Positions 5,564 to 10,559 of a DNA stretch of 10,559 nt are shown piece by piece (positions within the stretch are counted from its first letter, which is position 1; every line of letters starts with the position of its first letter). Source of the stretch: Desulfobulbaceae bacterium UBA5628. Lineage in GTDB: Bacteria; Desulfobacterota; Desulfobulbia; Desulfobulbales; Desulfurivibrionaceae. The DNA lies in NCBI GenBank assembly GCA_002421565.1, contig DIKC01000181.1, positions 1 to 10,559 of the forward strand, read 5' to 3'. Made by a program: the position numbers and the translations under genes. The notes beneath the pieces were generated by a model that worked only from the letters and a program-made list of their open reading frames with translations, had not been told where the DNA came from and searched no databases.

Positions 5564-6765
5564 CGCGGAGCTTCCTTTAGCTGGAGACGGGCCTGGACCT
5601 GTTCCCCCCGGGTATTGACGGACTGGATTTCGACGATCACGCCTTGGCCGTCTAGACGTTCTTTGATGCTGTCCAGGGCCTGCAGATCATTGAGTTCAAG
5701 ATCCAGATCCAGTTCTCCGGCCCGATAACGCAGACCGCGCAGGCGCATGTTTTCTCCGGCCGCCAGAATCGGGCCGCTCAGGTCAAGGAGGCGGAGAAAA
5801 TTTTGGGCCGTGCTTGCCGAACCTTCACCCCGCAGGGCCTTAAGTTGTTGCTCCATCTGGACCCGGGGGTTCACCACCCGCTGGGCGCTGGGAAAGGTCT
5901 GACGATAAATCTGTTCGATCTGGGCGGTCAAATTCTCGCTGTAGCGACGCAATCGGCTGTTTTCCCCCACTCCCAGGGCGGTATAGACCAAGAGCAAGGC
6001 GAGCAGCAGGACGGCCGGCCGTCGCCACTGGCGCCAGTGGCGTTCCCACATGGCCTGGGGGGTGTATTCTCCCTGGAGCAGGTTGAGCGCCTCTTTTTCC
6101 GTCACCCCTTCGGCCAGGAGGGGCAGAGGGTCGCCGATCGGGCGGCGTTCGCTTACCAATGCCTCTACCGCGGCTGGAAGCTCGACGGTGGCATCCCCCT
6201 GGTAAAGTATAAGAGCAGTGCCGCTTTCAAAGCCGGGCATGGCGGGCAGCAGGGGCAGAGCGTCGGCCTCCAGCACAAAGCCTTCCTGAAGGCCGGTGCG
6301 GACCAAAGCCAGGCCATCGGTCAGCAACATGGCCCGGCCGTTTTCCGGCAGGGGCAGGGCCAGGATTTCGGGCATGATCGCCGCCGGTTCAAGGGCATGG
6401 GCGCGGCAGAGATCCCGCCAGTAGGTCAAGCGTTCCCGGGCGATTACCGCCACCGCCAAGGAGCCTTGCTCGTCGAGCGCTCCCAGGGCGAAGTGCTGCT
6501 CTTCAATCTCGGCGGCCAGTGATTCTTCCAGCGCGTATGGCACGGCGGCGAGCAACTGTTTGCGGTTGCCGGGCGGCAGGAGTACCCGGGTCAACAGCAC
6601 TTCGGCGCCGGGGATCAACGCCAGCAGGCGGTAACCTTCGGCGCCGGCGGCGGCCAGTTCGCTCAGGGAGCCTTGGCCGATGTATTGGGCGCCGTCGGCC
6701 TCGATTTTAACCCAAGCGCATTGATCTGGGGCCTGCGGCCCCAAGCGGAGTATTATTTTTTTCAT
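5560..6765 (-). CDS. gspL: Type II secretion inner-membrane platform protein GspL
   Basis: GspL links the cytoplasmic ATPase GspE to the periplasmic parts of the T2SS. The protein has 401 residues, normal for the family. Residues 1 to about 240 form the cytoplasmic actin-like domain, with family-like stretches such as Val-Pro-Tyr-Ala-Leu-Glu-Glu-Ser-Leu-Ala (75 to 84) and Leu-Asn-Leu-Leu-Gln-Gly-Glu-Tyr (227 to 234). A single membrane helix follows at about 250 to 268 after a Trp/Arg-rich boundary. The remainder is a periplasmic coiled-coil-like segment and a ferredoxin-like fold with a Leu-Asp-Leu-Asp-Leu-Glu-Leu strand. The gene starts nine bases after gspK with only a weak ribosome binding site (CAGG, about 12 bases away) and overlaps gspM by four bases, so translational coupling is likely. 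Confidence 0.93.
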   Translation of the reverse strand: MKKIILRLGPQAPDQCAWVKIEADGAQYIGQGSLSELAAAGAEGYRLLALIPGAEVLLTRVLLPPGNRKQLLAAVPYALEESLAAEIEEQHFALGALDEQGSLAVAVIARERLTYWRDLCRAHALEPAAIMPEILALPLPENGRAMLLTDGLALVRTGLQEGFVLEADALPLLPAMPGFESGTALILYQGDATVELPAAVEALVSERRPIGDPLPLLAEGVTEKEALNLLQGEYTPQAMWERHWRQWRRPAVLLLALLLVYTALGVGENSRLRRYSENLTAQIEQIYRQTFPSAQRVVNPRVQMEQQLKALRGEGSASTAQNFLRLLDLSGPILAAGENMRLRGLRYRAGELDLDLELNDLQALDSIKERLDGQGVIVEIQSVNTRGEQVQARLQLKEAPR

Positions 6766-6774
6766 GATAGACTG

Positions 6775-7719
6775 TTACCTGTTGCGGCGCAAAACCCGGA
6801 CCGCCTTGCCCTCACGTTTGAGCAGACTGTAAAGAGTCAAATGGCTCTGGCCGATTAAGGCCTGGGATTGTACCATAAAGTAATTACTTTGCACATCCAG
6901 GAAACCGGTGGCGTTTTCGGCGTCCAGGCCGCTGCCCGCCAAGGCCGGATGGGCAAGGAAATCCGCCAGGGTTGGATACCCTTTTTCCGGCCGGTCGGCT
7001 ATCAGCTGTTCCGCTTTTTTCAGGTCAAGCTGGTCGGAGAGCGCGGCCAGCACCATGGCCGGGGCGGTGTTGACGTTGAGGGCGGTGGCCTCGGGCAGGG
7101 CGCTGAGCAGCGGCTTAAGGCACTGTTCAAAGGCCTGGTTGTCAAAACCGTAAACCAGGGCCAGCTCTCCGGGGGTGCTCAGCGGACGGTTCGCCGCGCG
7201 ATAAGCAGGGGTGCGGCGCAGATATTCACCGTCCTCGGCCCCGCCCGGAAAACGCGGCTCCTGATCGGCGTCCAGCCAGTCGGATACGGCCTGTTCCAGT
7301 TCCACGTTCAGTTCGCAGGCCGCCAGCAGCCGGCGGAATTGCAGGCGGAATTTTTCCTGATTTTCCTCCGTGGCCAGCACCAGATTGTTGAGGTTGAACA
7401 GCCCTTGAAGATCATTCATTCGGCCGCTTACCTGGCCGCCTTCGACCATGATCGGCGGGATGTTTTTTCCCAGATATTGATGCTCTTCGCCTTTTTCGGC
7501 CCGGCCCAGAAGCAGCGCCGTCCATTCCTCCACCCCCAGGGCGTACAGGTAAGCCTGATCGCCGTGGATGATATTGCCGCTACGGCGAATGTCAAGCTGC
7601 TGGGAAAAAATCATCGCCGCCGCCAGGGTGGTGACCAGGGCGGCGGCCAGCAGGGCGGCGATCAGGGCCGCCCCTTGTTGATTGGCCAACGGGCGCGGCA
7701 GCAAAGCGGGCTCACCCAT
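6775..7719 (-). CDS. gspK: Type II secretion minor pseudopilin GspK
   Basis: GspK is the large minor pseudopilin that caps the pseudopilus tip in a complex with GspI and GspJ. The protein has 314 residues, far longer than the other pseudopilins, as expected. The leader ends Asn-Gln-Gln-Gly16, followed by Ala-Ala-Leu-Ile-Ala and a hydrophobic helix to about residue 37. Mature position 5 is Ala, not Glu; the lack of Glu5 is normal for GspK. The middle holds the alpha-helical domain, with Ser-Asp-Trp-Leu-Asp-Ala-Asp and, later, Ala-Leu-Asn-Val-Asn-Thr-Ala-Pro-Ala-Met-Val-Leu-Ala-Ala-Leu, a family hallmark. The ATG overlaps gspJ by eight bases, with GGAAG five bases upstream. Confidence 0.95.
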   Translation of the reverse strand: MGEPALLPRPLANQQGAALIAALLAAALVTTLAAAMIFSQQLDIRRSGNIIHGDQAYLYALGVEEWTALLLGRAEKGEEHQYLGKNIPPIMVEGGQVSGRMNDLQGLFNLNNLVLATEENQEKFRLQFRRLLAACELNVELEQAVSDWLDADQEPRFPGGAEDGEYLRRTPAYRAANRPLSTPGELALVYGFDNQAFEQCLKPLLSALPEATALNVNTAPAMVLAALSDQLDLKKAEQLIADRPEKGYPTLADFLAHPALAGSGLDAENATGFLDVQSNYFMVQSQALIGQSHLTLYSLLKREGKAVRVLRRNR

Positions 7720-8356
7720 GGTCGCTTCCGGCGATCAGTGGCAGCAGTCGCCGCAACCGGCCCCAGTCCTCAAGCTCCAGGACAATCTCCACCGCTGTCG
7801 GCAGCCGCTCGTCGGCTTGTAACGCTCCGCCGGTCGGGGCAAAGGTGGATGGCGGCCAGTAATCGTGCCATGTGTCCCGCTGATCCAGAAAACGGATCTC
7901 GAAGGCCTTGACCTTGTTAAGCAAGGGCTGGCGGAAGGTGGTCAACCCCGGGCCCCGATCGAGAACCGGCCAGCTTTCCCGAATCAGTTGCCGCTCGGCG
8001 AGCAGATAGCGGAGCCGCTGGAGCCCGCTCCGGCCGGGAACGGAATCTTGTCGCTCTCCCCGGGTGAACTCCAGGCCGGCGTCCGGCAGCAGGCCGTAGC
8101 TCATGGCCGGTTGATGGTTGCCGTATTCATCGCGAATTCCCCTGGCCCAGGCCTGTTGGAGATCAATGGTCAGCCGGGCCACGGCCATCTGCACCGCTGC
8201 CAGCCGTTCGCCTTCCTCGCCGGTCTGTTCGCGGCTGTCGATCAACGCCCGCAGACTGTTGAAGGTGAGTAGCGAAAGCACCGCAAAGAGAGTCAGGGCG
8301 ACCAGCAATTCCAGCAGGGTGAAGCCGGCCCGGGAGTCTTGCCGCTTGGCGTTCAT
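7712..8356 (-). CDS. gspJ: Type II secretion minor pseudopilin GspJ
   Basis: GspJ is part of the I-J-K tip complex of the pseudopilus. The protein has 214 residues, typical of the family. The leader ends Ser-Arg-Ala-Gly11, then Phe-Thr-Leu-Leu-Glu with Glu at mature position 5, and a hydrophobic helix to about residue 32. The downstream helix contains Glu-Gln-Thr-Gly-Glu-Glu-Gly-Glu-Arg-Leu, then Ala-Arg-Leu-Thr-Ile-Asp-Leu-Gln-Gln, matching the GspJ pattern. A beta-rich domain with Trp-Pro-Val-Leu-Asp-Arg follows. The start overlaps gspI in ATGA form and is preceded by GGAGG five bases upstream, the best ribosome binding site among the pseudopilin genes. Confidence 0.95.
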   Translation of the reverse strand: MNAKRQDSRAGFTLLELLVALTLFAVLSLLTFNSLRALIDSREQTGEEGERLAAVQMAVARLTIDLQQAWARGIRDEYGNHQPAMSYGLLPDAGLEFTRGERQDSVPGRSGLQRLRYLLAERQLIRESWPVLDRGPGLTTFRQPLLNKVKAFEIRFLDQRDTWHDYWPPSTFAPTGGALQADERLPTAVEIVLELEDWGRLRRLLPLIAGSDHG

Positions 8357-8730
8357 CGTCGCCTCCGGTGCAGGGTAAGGGTGGCGACCGGCTCCCCGCG
8401 TTTACCTTCGCTCCAGACCAGGATCTCCACCCGGCGGATCGCCGCTTCCGGGGTGTCGTGGACGCTGAAGCTCCACGGCCATTGGGCGTCGGCCATCAGG
8501 GCGGCGCCGCTGTTTTTTTCTTGTTCCCAGCCCGTCGGGGCCAGCATGATTTCCGTCGCCTTGTTCATCGCTACCCAGTGGGCGAAGGTCTGTTGCTTGA
8601 GGTAGTGGATATTGTTGACCGCGTTGCCCGCCGCCTTGACCGCGCTGATCGCCACAATGCTAAGCACCATCAGAGCGATTACGATTTCCATCAGGGTGAA
8701 TCCCCGACAGTCGGTCGGTAACGGTTTCAT
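8353..8730 (-). CDS. gspI: Type II secretion minor pseudopilin GspI
   Basis: GspI is the small minor pseudopilin that nucleates the tip complex with GspJ and GspK. The protein has 125 residues, normal length. The leader ends Cys-Arg-Gly10 and is followed by Phe-Thr-Leu-Met-Glu (Glu at mature position 5) and a hydrophobic helix. The GspI features are the Asn-Ala-Val-Asn-Asn region after the helix, then Gln-Thr-Phe-Ala-His-Trp-Val-Ala-Met-Asn-Lys-Ala-Thr-Glu, close to the family's Thr-x-Ala-x-Trp-Val-Ala-x-Asn motif. The start overlaps gspF in ATGA form and has no clear ribosome binding site, which suggests re-initiation after gspF. Confidence 0.94.
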   Translation of the reverse strand: MKPLPTDCRGFTLMEIVIALMVLSIVAISAVKAAGNAVNNIHYLKQQTFAHWVAMNKATEIMLAPTGWEQEKNSGAALMADAQWPWSFSVHDTPEAAIRRVEILVWSEGKRGEPVATLTLHRRRR

Positions 8731-9941
8731 CGCACCAATTGGTTGAGTTCAAAGATCGGCAGTAGAATGGCCAGGACGATGGTCAGAATAATGCCGCCCA
8801 TAATTACGATCATCACCGGCTCGAACAGTCCCATGGTTGCGGCGATCACGGTTTCACTCTCCCGTTCCTGGGTAAGGGCGGCCCGATCCAGCATCTGTTC
8901 CAGATTGGAACTGGCTTCGCCGCTGGCGATCAGGTGAATGGTCAGGGGTGGAAAACATTTTTCGGCGGCCATCGCCTGATGGATACTGCTTCCTTCCCGC
9001 ACCTTTGCCCGGACCCGATCCAGGGCCTCTCTCAGGGCCAGATTGCCCACCACCCGTGAGGAGACCTTGAGGCCTTCCAGGATCGGCACTCCGCTGGCGA
9101 TGAGAATACTGAAGGAGCGGGCAAAACGGGCCGCCTCCAGGGTACGGATGAAGCGGCCGAACAACGGCAGAGTGAGCAAGCGACGATGCACCCGGCATCG
9201 GATATGTTCCCGTTTCAGAAGGGATTTGCCGATCAGCAGCAAGGCGGCGACGCCCAGCAACAGGATGACCCCGTTGTGCTGGAGAAAATCGCTGGTGGCG
9301 ATCAGCCAGCGGGTAAGCGGCGGCAGATTCTGGCCGATATGGGCGAAAACCTCCACCACCTGGGGAACGACATGGACCAGCAGGGCGGCGATGACGGTGA
9401 TCGCCACCAAGGTGAGCAGCACCGGATAAAGCAGGGCGAGAAAAACCTTCTGCTGTAGCTGCTGGCGGGCCTCGGTATAGTCGGCCAGTCGCTCCAGGAC
9501 TACTTCGAGATGGCCGGCCTGCTCGCCGGCGGCCAGAGTGGCGCGGTAAAGTTCGGGAAAGGCGCCGGGAAATTCGGCCAAGGCCCGATCCACGGCAAAA
9601 CCCTCCAGAATGCGGGAGCGTACCGCCATCAAGACGCTTTTGAGGCGGGGTTTTTCCGCCTGCTCCGCGACAGCCCCCAAGGCTTCTTCCAGCACGATCC
9701 CGGAGCGCACCAGGGTTGCCAGTTGCCTGGTGATCACCGCCAGGTCTCCCGGTTGGATGCGGCCGCCGAAGAAATGTCTTGCCGAGGGGCGTCCTTTTTC
9801 CTCGGTCACCGGGATGACGGTGAGCGGCATCCAGCCTTTTTCCCGGAGCTGCTGGCGCACCTGGCGGGGAGTATCTCCCTCCAGCACTCCCTGGCGGGAT
9901 TTGCCGGCGGCATCCACCGCCTTGTACTCAAAGGCGCCCAT
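8727..9941 (-). CDS. gspF: Type II secretion inner-membrane platform protein GspF
   Basis: GspF is the polytopic core of the T2SS inner-membrane platform and works with the ATPase GspE. The protein has 404 residues, the expected length. It opens with Tyr-Lys-Ala-Val-Asp-Ala-Ala-Gly-Lys, the usual N-terminal motif. Two homologous T2SSF domains lie at about 70 to 192 and 272 to 394, each with the Ala-(Gly/Ser)-Gly-Glu signature: Leu-Ala-Ala-Gly-Glu-Gln-Ala-Gly (136 to 143) and Ile-Ala-Ser-Gly-Glu-Ala-Ser (338 to 344). Three membrane helices are visible at about 167 to 190, 222 to 240 and 371 to 395. The ATG overlaps the gspE stop by one base (TAATG) and has a perfect AGGAGG four bases upstream. 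Confidence 0.97.
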   Translation of the reverse strand: MGAFEYKAVDAAGKSRQGVLEGDTPRQVRQQLREKGWMPLTVIPVTEEKGRPSARHFFGGRIQPGDLAVITRQLATLVRSGIVLEEALGAVAEQAEKPRLKSVLMAVRSRILEGFAVDRALAEFPGAFPELYRATLAAGEQAGHLEVVLERLADYTEARQQLQQKVFLALLYPVLLTLVAITVIAALLVHVVPQVVEVFAHIGQNLPPLTRWLIATSDFLQHNGVILLLGVAALLLIGKSLLKREHIRCRVHRRLLTLPLFGRFIRTLEAARFARSFSILIASGVPILEGLKVSSRVVGNLALREALDRVRAKVREGSSIHQAMAAEKCFPPLTIHLIASGEASSNLEQMLDRAALTQERESETVIAATMGLFEPVMIVIMGGIILTIVLAILLPIFELNQLVR

Positions 9942-10559
9942 TAATCCTCCTGGGTGACGCGGAGAACTTCGGACACCGTGGTGTCGCCCGCCTTGATCCG
10001 TCGCCAGCCATCCTGGCGGATGCCGGGGGTCTTGAGGCGGGCATAGATTTCGATTTCGTGCTGTCCGACCTTGTTATGAATCATTTCCTGCATCTTGTCG
10101 TCGGAGACGATCAGCTCGTAAATGCCGGTTCGGCCGGCGTAACCTTGATGATGGCACTGTTCGCACCCCGCCGCCCGGTAGATGAGGGGAGGGGCGGCGG
10201 CCTCCGGGCTGTCCGGGCCGAAGCCGAGATCGGCCAGTTCGGCCGCGGTCGGGGTGTAGGGCTTCCGGCAGTGGGGACAGAGTACCCGCACCAGGCGTTG
10301 GGCCAGCACTCCGACCAGGGTGGAGGAGAGGAGAAAGGGCTCGATTCCCATATCCCGCAGCCGGGTGACCGCCCCCACCGCCGTATTGGTGTGGAGGGTG
10401 GAAACCACCAGATGGCCGGTGAGGCTGGCCTGCACCGCGATTTCCGCGGTTTCCAGATCGCGGATTTCGCCGACCATGACCACGTCCGGATCCTGGCGGA
10501 GAATCGCTCTCAGCCCACGGGCAAAGGTCATCTGGACCTTGGTGTTGACCTGGGTCTGG
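9941..10559 (-). CDS. gspE: Type II secretion ATPase GspE, C-terminal part (5' end outside window)
   Basis: GspE is the cytoplasmic ATPase that powers pseudopilus assembly. Only the last 205 residues are in the window; the frame is open to the right edge, so the N-terminal domains and Walker A lie outside. Visible motifs, numbered within the fragment, are the Walker B block [10 protein letters not shown] (25 to 34), the His box Ser-Thr-Leu-His-Thr-Asn (53 to 58), and the four-cysteine zinc site with Cys94, Cys97, Cys132 and Cys135. The zinc site separates GspE and PilB ATPases from PilT. The Gly-Arg-Thr-Gly-Ile-Tyr-Glu-Leu block follows. Position directly before gspF confirms GspE over PilB. 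Confidence 0.97.
   Translation of the reverse strand, partial: QTQVNTKVQMTFARGLRAILRQDPDVVMVGEIRDLETAEIAVQASLTGHLVVSTLHTNTAVGAVTRLRDMGIEPFLLSSTLVGVLAQRLVRVLCPHCRKPYTPTAAELADLGFGPDSPEAAAPPLIYRAAGCEQCHHQGYAGRTGIYELIVSDDKMQEMIHNKVGQHEIEIYARLKTPGIRQDGWRRIKAGDTTVSEVLRVTQED

Noticed and set aside
6868..7911. Plus-strand open frame of 347 codons opposite gspK and gspJ
   Set aside because: It crosses the antisense of two well-identified genes and has no family resemblance; it is rich in Gln/Gly/Arg as expected for a shadow frame.
10139..10165. CXXCH-like motif (CEQCH) in the gspE product, which could suggest haem binding
   Set aside because: It is the second half of the known four-cysteine zinc site of GspE (Cys132/Cys135 in the fragment, paired with Cys94/Cys97), in a cytoplasmic protein where haem c is not attached.
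1..10559. tRNA or rRNA genes, CRISPR arrays, insertion sequences or other mobile elements
   Set aside because: Reading both strands shows no cloverleaf-like gene, no regularly spaced repeat array, no transposase and no terminal inverted repeats. The only tandem repeat is within gspM.

Overview
The window is a gene-dense, GC-rich stretch in which every supported gene reads on the minus strand, so the biological order runs from the right edge to the left. The best guess for the host is a Gram-negative, dissimilatory metal- or sulfur-metabolising bacterium of the Desulfobacterota/Desulfuromonadota type (classical Deltaproteobacteria). The reasons are a GspN-containing type II secretion operon, outer-membrane beta-barrel genes next to multihaem c-type cytochromes of the paired-CXXCH style, and high GC. 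This assignment is inference; no phylogenetic marker is present.

Region 1 (about 10559 to 3142) is a type II secretion system (T2SS) operon in the order gspE (3' part only), gspF, gspI, gspJ, gspK, gspL, gspM, gspN, gspG, gspH. Most junctions from gspE to gspM overlap by 1 to 8 bases, which suggests one translationally coupled transcript. The genes encode the assembly ATPase, the inner-membrane platform (F, L, M), the N protein, the major pseudopilin (G) and the tip and minor pseudopilins (H, I, J, K). The secretin gspD, the clamp gspC and the prepilin peptidase gspO are not in the window. Two points stand out. gspG and gspH sit at the distal end instead of between gspF and gspI. GspM carries an N-terminal cytoplasmic stretch of four 11-residue repeats, encoded in part by nearly identical tandem 33-bp DNA repeats.

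Region 2 (3141 to 3058) is an 84-base intergenic gap. It holds a very good sigma70-type promoter (TTGACA, 17-base spacer, TATAGA) pointing at the next gene, a clear ribosome binding site and perhaps a weak terminator for the gsp operon.

Region 3 (3057 to 1) is a three-gene unit. It encodes an exported cytochrome with ten haem-binding motifs (the last an unusual CX3CH), an outer-membrane beta-barrel of about 432 residues ending in phenylalanine, and a second exported cytochrome with at least seven CXXCH motifs that runs off the left edge. The arrangement looks like a porin-cytochrome conduit carrying electrons across the outer membrane, of the general kind known from MtrAB(C) and the Geobacter Omb/Oma/Omc and Ext systems. 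The barrel is much smaller than MtrB, and I cannot assign the set to a named system. T2SS machines are known to deliver surface cytochromes in Shewanella, so the adjacency may be functional, but the sequence alone does not prove it.
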